The position numbers and the translations under genes are program-made. DNA of 6,169 nucleotides from Desulfuromonas sp. GTDB lineage: Bacteria; Desulfobacterota; Desulfuromonadia; Desulfuromonadales; Trichloromonadaceae. The notes beneath the pieces were generated by a model that saw nothing but the letters and a program-made list of their open reading frames with translations, was not told the origin of the DNA and did no database searches. Numbering within the stretch: the stretch's first letter is position 1; each line of letters starts with the position of its first letter. Below are positions 1-5,737 of the stretch, in pieces. The stretch spans positions 1 to 6,169 of the forward strand of contig JAQYWA010000131.1 in assembly GCA_030145265.1 (NCBI GenBank), read 5' to 3'.

Positions 1-105
1 CTGGCCGACACCACCCTAAAGTTCTTTGTCTACTTCGGCCATGAACGCCTCTGGAACCGCATCCCCTTCGGCCGCGAACAAAAACAGCCGGAATATTTCA
101 TCTGA
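1..105 (+). CDS. C-terminal end of a DUF2061-like small membrane protein (5' truncated by window edge)
   Basis: Frame 1 is open from the first base to the TGA at 103-105 and gives 34 residues. It contains a YFGHERLWNRIPFGR stretch that matches the conserved C-terminal 'HERxWNRIxFG' signature I recall for DUF2061, a family of small predicted inner-membrane proteins of unknown function. The visible part (LKFFVYFGHERLW...) looks like the end of a hydrophobic helix followed by a polar tail, as expected for that family. The stop lies 16 bases before the cysH start, so the two genes are probably co-transcribed. No function can be given. DUF2061 members occurring next to sulfate-assimilation genes is from memory. 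The start and membrane segments lie outside the window. Confidence 0.6.
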   Translation: MADTTLKFFVYFGHERLWNRIPFGREQKQPEYFI

Positions 106-121
106 GCCACTGGAGACGAAC

Positions 122-820
122 ATGAGCCAACCCATCATCGACATCCCATCACCGCAACAAGAAGCACTGGACATTCTCTGCCGCGGCATCGCCAGCGCGG
201 CCGGACCGGTGGCCCTCGCCTGCTCCTTCAGCGTCGAGGACGTGGTCATCATCAACCTGCTACGTGAAGCCGCCCCGAAAACCAGAATTTTCGCCATCGA
301 CACCGGCCGCCTCAACGAAGAGACCTACGAGGTGGCGGAAATCCTCAGCATGCGCTACGGGATCCGCTTCGACTGGCATTTTCCCGAGCGCGCCGCCGTG
401 GAAAAGCTGGAGCGGGAAAAGGGGCTGTTCTCGTTCCGCGAAAGCCTGGAAAACCGTCACGCGTGCTGCCGCATCCGCAAGGTCGAGCCGCTGCAGCGTG
501 CCCTGGCCGGCCTTTCCGGCTGGATCACCGGCCTGCGCCGGGAACAGAGCGTCACCCGCAACGGCCTCAAAACCATTGAAATCGATAAAACCAACGGCGG
601 CATACTCAAGATCAACCCGCTGCTCGACTGGAGCGAGGCGCAGGTGTGGGACTACGCCAACGCCAGGCGCCTGCCGGTCAACCGCCTGCACCAGCAGGAC
701 TACCCCTCCATCGGCTGCGCCCCCTGCACCCGGGCCATCCAGCCGGGCGAAGACTCACGAGCCGGGCGCTGGTGGTGGGAAAATCCGGAGCATAAGGAAT
801 GCGGGTTGCATCGTCGTTAG
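122..820 (+). CDS. cysH: Assimilatory adenylylsulfate (APS) reductase, [4Fe-4S] type
   Basis: Cytoplasmic enzyme reducing APS to sulfite and AMP with electrons from thioredoxin (family knowledge). The 232-residue product has the PAPS-reductase fold with ACSFSVEDVV near residues 33-42 as the nucleotide-binding segment, and GLRREQSVTR at 137-146 in the substrate pocket. Cys115-Cys116 (HACCRIRKVEPL) and Cys199-x2-Cys202 (GCAPCTR) are the four ligands that mark the Fe-S APS-reducing branch; the PAPS-specific enterobacterial branch lacks them. The catalytic cysteine is Cys227 in KECGLH. The GGAG at 112-115, six bases before ATG 122, selects this start. The frame stays open upstream to an ATG at 26, but that would overlap the preceding gene and add a low-complexity Ser/Ala-rich stretch. 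The protein ends two residues after ECGLH, and its TAG abuts a repeat element. APS use fits the absence of an APS kinase gene here. Confidence 0.95.
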   Translation: MSQPIIDIPSPQQEALDILCRGIASAAGPVALACSFSVEDVVIINLLREAAPKTRIFAIDTGRLNEETYEVAEILSMRYGIRFDWHFPERAAVEKLEREKGLFSFRESLENRHACCRIRKVEPLQRALAGLSGWITGLRREQSVTRNGLKTIEIDKTNGGILKINPLLDWSEAQVWDYANARRLPVNRLHQQDYPSIGCAPCTRAIQPGEDSRAGRWWWENPEHKECGLHRR

Positions 821-939
821 GCGACTCGCCTTCACCCCGATCCCGGCGTTGGCTGCGTCGCTCGCAGCCTCGAGGTAGCTCCGCTACGCCTGCGGTGTTC
901 GCTCCTGGCCGCCTTGTCCTCGGGGCGAAAACGAATCGC
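821..939. repeat. Palindromic intergenic element with 20-bp imperfect terminal inverted repeats
   Basis: The left end GCGACTCGCCTTCACCCCGA (821-840) and the reverse complement of 920-939, GCGATTCGTTTTCGCCCCGA, agree at 16 of 20 positions. All four differences are transitions. Inside lie a perfect hairpin GGCTGCG-TCGCT-CGCAGCC (851-869) and a second one GTAGC-TCC-GCTAC (875-887). There is no open frame that looks real, so this is a non-coding, highly structured, GC-rich repeat, probably a MITE- or REP-like element. It begins at the base right after the cysH stop and lies 47 bases ahead of cysD. It could act as an mRNA-stabilising or attenuating structure between the two genes. Copy number elsewhere in the genome cannot be seen. 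Confidence 0.65.
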
Positions 940-986
940 TGACAAAATTTTGGTCCAGGTTTTTTAAAAACAAAAAGGAAGAGGTT

Positions 987-1892
987 ATGAGCGCGAAACT
1001 GACCCATCTGCAACAGCTCGAAGCGGAAAGCATTCATATCATCCGCGAGGTCGCGGCCGAGTTCGACAACCCGGCGATGCTCTACTCCGTCGGCAAAGAT
1101 TCGGCGGTCATGCTGCACCTGGCATGCAAAGCCTTCTACCCGGCCAAACTGCCTTTTCCGCTACTGCATGTCGATACCACCTGGAAGTTTCGGGAGATGA
1201 TCGAGTTCCGCGACCGCATCGCCAAGGATTACGGTTTCGAGCTGCTGATCCACGTCAACGAAGAAGGCGTACGCGAGGGCATCGGCCCCTTCTCCCACGG
1301 CTCGGCGCTGCACACCGACGTAATGAAGACCGAGGGACTCAAGCAGGCGCTGGACAAGTACAAATTCGACGCGGCCTTCGGCGGGGCGCGCCGTGACGAG
1401 GAGAAATCCCGCGCCAAGGAGCGCATCTTCTCCTTCCGCACCGCCACCCACCGCTGGGATCCCAAGAGCCAGCGCCCGGAACCGTGGAACATCTACAAAA
1501 CCCGGGTGCGTCCCGGCGAGAGCATCCGGACTTTTCCCCTGTCGAATTGGACGGAGCTCGATATCTGGCAGTACATCTACCTCGAGCAGATCCCCATCGT
1601 GCCGCTCTACTATGCCAAGGAACGCCCGGTGGTGGAGCGCGATGGCATGCTGATCATGGTCGATGATGAGCGGATGGAACTGCGGCCGGACGAGCAGGTG
1701 GAAATGAAGTCGGTGCGCTTTCGCACCCTGGGCTGCTATCCCCTCACCGGCGCGGTGGAATCGACGGCCGACACCCTGGCCGAGATCATCCAGGAGATGC
1801 TGCTTACCCGCACCTCCGAACGCCAGGGACGACTGATCGACCACGACCAGGCCGGTTCGATGGAGAAGAAAAAACAGGATGGATATTTCTAA
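987..1892 (+). CDS. cysD: Sulfate adenylyltransferase subunit 2 (ATP sulfurylase small subunit)
   Basis: Catalytic subunit of the heterodimeric ATP sulfurylase. It makes APS and pyrophosphate from ATP and sulfate, driven by GTP hydrolysis in CysN (family knowledge). The 301 residues are full length (the E. coli protein is about 302). The ATP-pyrophosphatase PP-loop is SVGKDS at 34-39, followed by [11 protein letters not shown] (61-71), [15 protein letters not shown] (132-146), [13 protein letters not shown] (185-197) and [14 protein letters not shown] (246-259). The C-terminus ends with the typical KKKQDGYF. A purine-rich AGGAAGAGG at 976-984 precedes ATG 987. The gene is 166 bases from cysH, mostly filled by a palindromic repeat. 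It is 188 bases from cysN, again filled by a repeat, whereas cysD and cysN are normally adjacent or overlapping. Nothing in the protein itself looks damaged. Confidence 0.97.
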   Translation: MSAKLTHLQQLEAESIHIIREVAAEFDNPAMLYSVGKDSAVMLHLACKAFYPAKLPFPLLHVDTTWKFREMIEFRDRIAKDYGFELLIHVNEEGVREGIGPFSHGSALHTDVMKTEGLKQALDKYKFDAAFGGARRDEEKSRAKERIFSFRTATHRWDPKSQRPEPWNIYKTRVRPGESIRTFPLSNWTELDIWQYIYLEQIPIVPLYYAKERPVVERDGMLIMVDDERMELRPDEQVEMKSVRFRTLGCYPLTGAVESTADTLAEIIQEMLLTRTSERQGRLIDHDQAGSMEKKKQDGYF

Positions 1893-1900
1893 AGGCTGTT

Positions 1901-2042
1901 TTTTCACCGCAAAGACGCAAAGAACGCCAAGTGAAAAGCAACCCTCACAACTAAAACCGGGACAACCGGAAGATCCAAAAGAACAAAGATCCGCAACAAA
2001 CGCCTTGATTCCTTTGCGATCTTTGCGCCTTTGCGGTGAGAG
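1901..2042. repeat. CGCAAAG-type inverted repeat, copy 1 (between cysD and cysN)
   Basis: The left arm CACCGCAAAGACGCAAAG (1905-1922) and right arm CTTTGCGCCTTTGCGGTG (2021-2038) are reverse complements with one mismatch. Each arm is built from a roughly 8-9-base unit (CGCAAAGA on the left, CTTTGCG on the right) repeated about three times. An inner perfect 8-bp pair, CAAAGATC (1984-1991) with GATCTTTG (2018-2025), offers a competing hairpin. The centre is A-rich and looks non-coding. A second copy in the same orientation lies at 2934-3038 and shares the 19-base string TTTGCGATCTTTGCGCCTT. This type of repeat is, from memory, common between genes in Geobacter-like genomes. The element separates two genes whose products form one enzyme. 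Confidence 0.8.
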
Positions 2043-2080
2043 ACTGCTTTCCGTGGCTTATCAACTTCAAAGGATCATAT

Positions 2081-2923
2081 ATGGCTCACCAGTCCGAACT
2101 CATCGCTGAAGATATTCACGCCTACCTCAAGGCACAGGAAGAAAAGTCGATGCTACGTTTCATTACCTGCGGCAGCGTCGATGACGGCAAGAGCACCCTG
2201 ATCGGCCGGCTACGGTGGGACTCGAAGATGATCTTCGAAGACCAGCTCGCTGCTCTTGAAGCCGACAGCAAGCGGGTGGGCACACAGGGAGAGAAGATCG
2301 ACTACGCCTTGCTGCTCGATGGGCTGGAGGCCGAGCGCGAGCAGGGGATCACCATCGACGTGGCCTACCGCTTTTTCTCCACCGACAAGCGCAAGTTCAT
2401 CGTCGCCGATACCCCCGGCCACGAGCTGTACATCCGCAACATGGTCACCGGGGCCTCCACCGCGCAGGTGGCGATCATCCTCATCGATGCCCGCAAGGGG
2501 GTGCTCACCCAGACCCGCCGCCACAGCTACCTGGTGTCGCTGGTGGGCATCCGCAATATCGTGCTGGCGATCAACAAGATGGATCTGGTGGACTACAGCC
2601 TTGAACGCTTCGAGACCATCCGCAAGGAATACGAACTCTTTGCACAGGGCCTCGGTTTTGGCCAGATCACCGCCATCCCCATTTCGGCCCTCGAGGGCGA
2701 CAACATCCTGACCCACAGTGAGCGCACCCCCTGGTACCAGGGGACGACGTTGATGGAGCATCTGGAAACCGTCCAGATCGCCGACGACGCCGGCGAGCGC
2801 CCCTTCCGCATGCGGGTGCAGTGGGTCAACCGGCCCAACCTCGACTTTCGCGGCTTCTGCGGCACCATCGCCTCGGGCAGCATCCGCCCCGGCGATCCCA
2901 ACGCCATCGAGTGGTTCATTTAA
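2081..2923 (+). CDS. cysN: Sulfate adenylyltransferase subunit 1 GTPase, C-terminally truncated
   Basis: CysN is the regulatory GTPase of ATP sulfurylase; it couples GTP hydrolysis to APS formation by CysD. The G domain is complete: G1 P-loop GSVDDGKS (31-38), G2 Thr91 in [12 protein letters not shown]3 DTPGH (110-114), G4 NKMD (165-168) and G5 SAL (202-204). Domain II begins near residue 240 ([14 protein letters not shown], then [18 protein letters not shown] to 272). It then ends abruptly with PNAIEWFI and TAA. The product is 280 residues, against about 475 for E. coli CysN and over 600 for CysN-CysC fusions, so most of domain II and all of domain III are missing. The downstream 160 bases hold only a repeat, so a simple frameshift does not explain the loss. 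AAAGGA (2069-2074), six bases before ATG 2081, fixes the start. It may be a pseudogene or a reduced but active form; the sequence cannot decide. Confidence 0.9.
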   Translation: MAHQSELIAEDIHAYLKAQEEKSMLRFITCGSVDDGKSTLIGRLRWDSKMIFEDQLAALEADSKRVGTQGEKIDYALLLDGLEAEREQGITIDVAYRFFSTDKRKFIVADTPGHELYIRNMVTGASTAQVAIILIDARKGVLTQTRRHSYLVSLVGIRNIVLAINKMDLVDYSLERFETIRKEYELFAQGLGFGQITAIPISALEGDNILTHSERTPWYQGTTLMEHLETVQIADDAGERPFRMRVQWVNRPNLDFRGFCGTIASGSIRPGDPNAIEWFI

Positions 2924-2933
2924 AATCAATGCG

Positions 2934-3038
2934 TTTTTTTCACCGCAAAGGCGCAAAGTAACCGTAAACTTTCCTGTCGTTATGCGGTATTCTTTGCGAT
3001 CTTTGCGCCTTGAGTGAGCGAAGGGAACGGGCGGTGAG
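2934..3038. repeat. CGCAAAG-type inverted repeat, copy 2 (after truncated cysN)
   Basis: The left arm CACCGCAAAGGCGCAAAG (2941-2958) follows a T-run, as in copy 1. The right arm has TTTGCGATCTTTGCGCCTT (2993-3011), identical over 19 bases to 2013-2031. It then carries 19 extra bases (3012-3030) before the terminal GCGGTGAG (3031-3038), so the outer end of the stem is interrupted. The extra stretch is flanked by the 5-base direct repeat GTGAG (3014-3018 and 3034-3038). The internal region differs from copy 1. The orientation is the same as copy 1, and the two copies bracket the cysN remnant. The element starts 10 bases after the cysN stop and may also act as a stem-loop in the transcript. Confidence 0.78.
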
Positions 3039-3085
3039 ATAATATTTCCAGCAGAATAAGAATTTAAAAAGTTCGAGGAAGGAAA

Positions 3086-4387
3086 ATGACCATGTCCGAT
3101 AGCACCATCGACTACCAGAAGCTGCGACTCGACGGCATTTACAAGCAGAACGACGCCGGCGACCTGATGCTGCGGATAAAAATACCCGCCGGGGTCCTCT
3201 CTGCCGAGCAGGCCCTCAAGATCAGCGATATCTCCGAGCGCTTCTCCAACGGCAACCTGCACCTGACCACCCGCGGCAGCATCGAGCTGCACTGGCTGCG
3301 CTACCCGGATCTGGCCACAGTGGCCGCTCAGCTGGCCGCCGTCGGGCTCACCTCCCGCGGCGCCTGCGGCGGTGCGGTACGCGGCATCGCCTGCAGCACC
3401 ACCTTTGCACCCGGCTTCGAGACAGCCCAGGCACTGGCCCGCCGGCTACACCGCCATTTTGCCGGCAACCCCCATTTCGAGGGGCTGCCAAAAAAATTCA
3501 AAATCAGCGTCGACGCCGGCTATCAGAAAGCGCGGCACCTGATTCAGGACGTCGGCTTGGTCCACGTCGGCAGCCAGCGCTACGATGTCTGGATCGCCGG
3601 CGGCCTCGGCCGGCAGCCCCAGGCTGGGTTCCTGTTCGAAAAGCAGGTCGCCGAAGAGCGGCTCATCCCGCTGATCGAGGCCATCGTCCGCAGCTACCGC
3701 AAACACACCCCGCCGCCGAAGCGGCTCAAGTTTCTGGCCAACCAGCTGGGCGAAGCACGGCTTCGCGAGCTGATCCGCGACGAACAGACCGAAGCGCCGG
3801 AGTCCTTCCCCTTCTGTCTTCTGGAGCAGGCCCTGACCCCCAACCCGGCTACAGCAGGGATTGTGGAATTTCCGGTCTTCGCCGGCGAACTGCCGGCCGC
3901 CGACCTGCGCGGACTGGCGGCCATCGCCGCCGAGCACAGCGGCGGCTTTCTGGCCATCACCGCCAACCAGAACCTGGCCTTCATCCCCGCCGACAGTCGA
4001 GCCCGTCAGACCATCGAAGCAGCCCTGACCACAAGTGGAGTTGAATCGGCGGCCCTTGGTGCCAAAGCGGCCTTCCGCATCTGCCCCGGCAGCCACCTGT
4101 GCCGGATGGGGCTGGCACTGACCCGCGACATCACCCGCCAGGTACTGAACGTCCTCGGACCCAAAGGCCAGCAGCTTGACTGGGCCATTTCCGGCTGCCC
4201 CAACTCCTGCGCCCAGGTCCAGCTAGCTGACGCCGGCATCCTGGTAACCAAAGCAGTGAAGGCCGCCAACGGCGAACGCCAACCGCGCTTCAGCCTGCTG
4301 CGCCGGCAGGGCGAGGATCTGGGCGAAGCCGTTGCCAGCGACCTTTCACTGGACGACCTGCTGCAAACCGTTGCCGGGTTGGGCTAG
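3086..4387 (+). CDS. Siroheme [4Fe-4S] nitrite/sulfite reductase, probable assimilatory sulfite reductase
   Basis: Predicted to reduce sulfite to sulfide by six electrons on a coupled siroheme/[4Fe-4S] centre in the cytoplasm. The 433 residues show two ferredoxin-like half domains (about 25-85 and 258-315). The cluster motif is Cys333-x5-Cys339 (CPGSHLC) and Cys371-x3-Cys375 (GCPNSC). Likely siroheme-phosphate or substrate residues, by alignment from memory with E. coli CysI, are Arg63 (TTRG), Arg99 (AVRG), and Lys137 and Lys139 (LPKKFK). It is clearly shorter than CysI (about 570). The usual Gln after TTR is Gly64. GAGGAAGG at 3075-3082 serves ATG 3086; an in-frame ATG at 3092 is nearly as well placed. 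The electron donor is not in the window. Neighbouring cys genes favour sulfite over nitrite. Precorrin-3B synthase (CobG) shares this fold but fits the context less well. Confidence 0.85.
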   Translation: MTMSDSTIDYQKLRLDGIYKQNDAGDLMLRIKIPAGVLSAEQALKISDISERFSNGNLHLTTRGSIELHWLRYPDLATVAAQLAAVGLTSRGACGGAVRGIACSTTFAPGFETAQALARRLHRHFAGNPHFEGLPKKFKISVDAGYQKARHLIQDVGLVHVGSQRYDVWIAGGLGRQPQAGFLFEKQVAEERLIPLIEAIVRSYRKHTPPPKRLKFLANQLGEARLRELIRDEQTEAPESFPFCLLEQALTPNPATAGIVEFPVFAGELPAADLRGLAAIAAEHSGGFLAITANQNLAFIPADSRARQTIEAALTTSGVESAALGAKAAFRICPGSHLCRMGLALTRDITRQVLNVLGPKGQQLDWAISGCPNSCAQVQLADAGILVTKAVKAANGERQPRFSLLRRQGEDLGEAVASDLSLDDLLQTVAGLG

Positions 4388-4458
4388 CCGGTCTAAATTT
4401 TACTGTTAGAATGGACAATCCAGACTGTTCATCCCGGAGTACTCACAAGGAGCCCACC

Positions 4459-5415
4459 ATGAGCCGCATCTATACCGACAATTCGCTGTCCATCGGCCGC
4501 ACCCCCTTGGTGCGCCTGAACCGCTTGGCCCCGTCCGGTGGGGCAACCATCCTCGGCAAGGTCGAGGGGCGCAATCCGGCCTACTCTGTCAAATGCCGCA
4601 TCGGCGCCTCGATGGTCTGGGATGCCGAGAAGAAAGGGTTGCTCGGACCGGGCACGGAGATTATCGAGCCGACCAGCGGCAACACCGGCATCGCCCTGGC
4701 CTTCGTCGCCGCCGCCCGCGGCATCCCGATCACCCTGACCATGCCCGAAACCATGAGTATGGAGCGCCGTAAAGTGCTCAAGGCCTTCGGCGCCAACCTG
4801 GTGCTCACCCCCGGGGCCAAGGGGATGGGGGGCGCCATCGCCGAAGCTGAAGCGATTGCCGCCTCCGACCCGAACCGCTACCTGCTGCTGCACCAGTTCA
4901 AGAACCAGGCTAACCCGGCCATTCACGAGCAGACCACCGGGCCCGAGATCTGGGACGACACCGACGGGGCGATCGACGTGCTGATTTCCGGGGTCGGCAC
5001 CGGCGGCACCATCAGCGGCATCTCCAGCTACATCAAGAAGACCCGCGGCAAGCAAATCCTTTCGGTGGCGGTGGAGCCGACTGACTCGCCGGTAATCAGC
5101 CAGAAACTGGCCGGCGAAGAGCTCACCCCCGGCCCGCACAAGATTCAGGGGATCGGCGCCGGCTTCATCCCCGACACCCTCGACCTGTCGCTGGTCGACC
5201 GGGTCGAACAGGTCAGCAACGACGAATCGATCGAGTTCGCCCGCCGACTGGCCAAGGAAGAAGGGATCCTGGCCGGCATCTCCTGCGGTGCCGCCACCGC
5301 CGTCGCGGTGCGACTGGCGGCGCTCCCCGAGTTCAAGGGGAAAATCATCGTGGTCATCCTCCCCGACTCGGGCGAGCGTTACCTCTCCAGTGTTCTTTAC
5401 GAGGACCTCGCATAA
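4459..5415 (+). CDS. cysK: O-acetylserine sulfhydrylase (cysteine synthase A)
   Basis: PLP enzyme joining sulfide and O-acetylserine to give cysteine, the end step of the pathway in this cluster. The 318 residues are full length and strongly resemble the E. coli CysK type. The PLP lysine is Lys45 in SVKCRIGA. The substrate loop is [10 protein letters not shown] (71-80), the PLP-phosphate loop is GVGTGGT (178-184), and [12 protein letters not shown] lies at 227-238. Near the C-terminus are SCGA (275-278, where E. coli has SSGA) and PDSGERYLS (302-310). AAGGAG at 4447-4452, six bases ahead of ATG 4459, decides the start. An upstream in-frame ATG at 4411 lacks such a site and would add 16 residues absent from the family. 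The gap to the reductase gene is 71 bases with no terminator, so the two may be co-transcribed. Confidence 0.96.
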   Translation: MSRIYTDNSLSIGRTPLVRLNRLAPSGGATILGKVEGRNPAYSVKCRIGASMVWDAEKKGLLGPGTEIIEPTSGNTGIALAFVAAARGIPITLTMPETMSMERRKVLKAFGANLVLTPGAKGMGGAIAEAEAIAASDPNRYLLLHQFKNQANPAIHEQTTGPEIWDDTDGAIDVLISGVGTGGTISGISSYIKKTRGKQILSVAVEPTDSPVISQKLAGEELTPGPHKIQGIGAGFIPDTLDLSLVDRVEQVSNDESIEFARRLAKEEGILAGISCGAATAVAVRLAALPEFKGKIIVVILPDSGERYLSSVLYEDLA

Positions 5416-5443
5416 CATTAAAAACTTTTGTTGATTTTATCGG

Positions 5444-5472
5444 TTGACACGAAAAACCACATTCTTTATTGT
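5444..5472 (+). promoter_or_regulatory. Sigma70-like promoter for the SAM riboswitch leader
   Basis: A perfect -35 box TTGACA (5444-5449) is followed after 17 bases by TATTGT (5467-5472), which matches TATAAT at four of six positions. The region is AT-rich, unlike the flanking genes. Transcription would start near 5479, about 30 bases before the aptamer, giving a leader of about 260 bases. No terminator is visible after cysK, so some read-through into the leader is also possible. Confidence 0.65.
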
Positions 5473-5507
5473 TTAACTCAACATAGCGTTGGCCACAGCC
5501 AGCAGCA

Positions 5508-5634
5508 CTGTCTTTATCAAGAGTGGTGGAGGGAAAGGCCCTGCGAAGCCACAGCAACCGGTCCGCGATAGCGGATGTCAGGTGCTAAATCCTTCTCGTC
5601 GTCGCCATCGCGATGCCGGGAGAGATGAGGACGG
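5508..5634 (+). promoter_or_regulatory. SAM-I (S-box) riboswitch aptamer
   Basis: The core follows the S-box consensus: CTTTATCAAGAG, then GGTGGAGGGA, GGCCCT, CAGCAACC (5552-5559) and AGGTGCTAAATCC (5580-5592), closing with GATGAGGAC. P1 pairs 5508-5518 with 5624-5634 (11 pairs including G-U). The outer P2 is GTGG (5523-5526) with CCAC (5549-5552), and the inner P2 is GGG (5531-5533) with CCC (5539-5541). P3 carries TCCGC-GATA-GCGGA (5562-5575). P4 includes TCTC (5594-5597) with GAGA (5620-5623) and the self-complementary CATCGCGATG at its tip. It senses S-adenosylmethionine. With the following terminator it should switch the downstream PLP-enzyme gene off when SAM is plentiful. Confidence 0.95.
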
Positions 5635-5683
5635 CGCTTCGATGAACCGCTTTTGCGAATCACCCTCGAAGCCCCTTCTCATC
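5624..5683 (+). promoter_or_regulatory. Antiterminator helix competing with riboswitch P1 and terminator
   Basis: GCTTCGA (5636-5642) is fully complementary to TCGAAGC (5666-5672). Below it, across a bulged C5635, GG (5633-5634) pairs with CC (5673-5674). After a 3x3 internal loop, GATGAG (5624-5629) pairs with CTCATC (5678-5683). The 5' strand is the 3' strand of aptamer P1, and the 3' strand contains most of the 5' arm of the terminator. The two folds therefore exclude each other, as in an OFF switch. Confidence 0.75.
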
Positions 5684-5704
5684 CCCATGCGAAGGGGCTT
5701 TTTT
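5669..5704 (+). terminator. Riboswitch-controlled intrinsic terminator
   Basis: A 10-bp perfect stem, AAGCCCCTTC (5669-5678) with GAAGGGGCTT (5691-5700), encloses a 12-base loop and runs into six T residues (5699-5704). It lies between the SAM-I aptamer and the ribosome binding site of the next gene. It would therefore stop transcription before the gene when SAM-bound P1 keeps the antiterminator from forming. Confidence 0.92.
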
Positions 5705-5724
5705 GTGCCCCGAACCTGACCGAA

Positions 5725-5730
5725 AAGGGG
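5725..5730 (+). promoter_or_regulatory. Ribosome binding site favouring the GTG 5738 start
   Basis: AAGGGG lies seven bases before GTG 5738, a normal spacing. The in-frame ATG at 5732 follows it almost directly and would be badly spaced. The site is therefore the main reason to prefer GTG. Confidence 0.5.
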
Positions 5731-5737
5731 GATGACC

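Noticed and set aside
26..121. Upstream extension of cysH from an ATG at 26
   Set aside because: It overlaps the preceding gene's end, adds a Ser/Ala/Asn-rich stretch with no family resemblance, and lacks a good ribosome binding site; ATG 122 has GGAG at the right distance.
939..968. Possible promoter CTGACA plus TTTAAA before cysD
   Set aside because: The -35 has one mismatch and the -10 two, in an A/T-rich stretch where such matches arise easily; too weak to list.
2036..2080. Earlier in-frame start for cysN at 2036
   Set aside because: The extra 15 residues are encoded by the end of the repeat. ATG 2081 has AAAGGA six bases upstream and gives the normal CysN N-terminus.
1879..2109. Small + strand open frame (76 codons) between cysD and cysN
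   Set aside because: It overlaps cysD, runs through the inverted repeat and into cysN; its composition comes from the repeat and it has no family features.
1901..3038. Idea that the two repeats are part of a CRISPR array
   Set aside because: There are only two copies about 1 kb apart with a gene between; the arms are long inverted repeats without regular spacers.
2210..3292. Long open frame on the - strand (360 codons) across cysN and the reductase start
   Set aside because: It runs antisense to clear genes and through a repeat, has no recognisable motifs, and is expected as a shadow in GC-rich DNA.
4429..5418. Long - strand open frame (329 codons) opposite cysK
   Set aside because: It is the exact antisense of a well-conserved gene, very rich in Gly/Ala/Asp as such shadows are, with no motifs.
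5489..5719. Small open frames over the riboswitch and terminator (both strands)
   Set aside because: The region is explained by a SAM-I aptamer and intrinsic terminator; the frames have no ribosome binding site or motifs.
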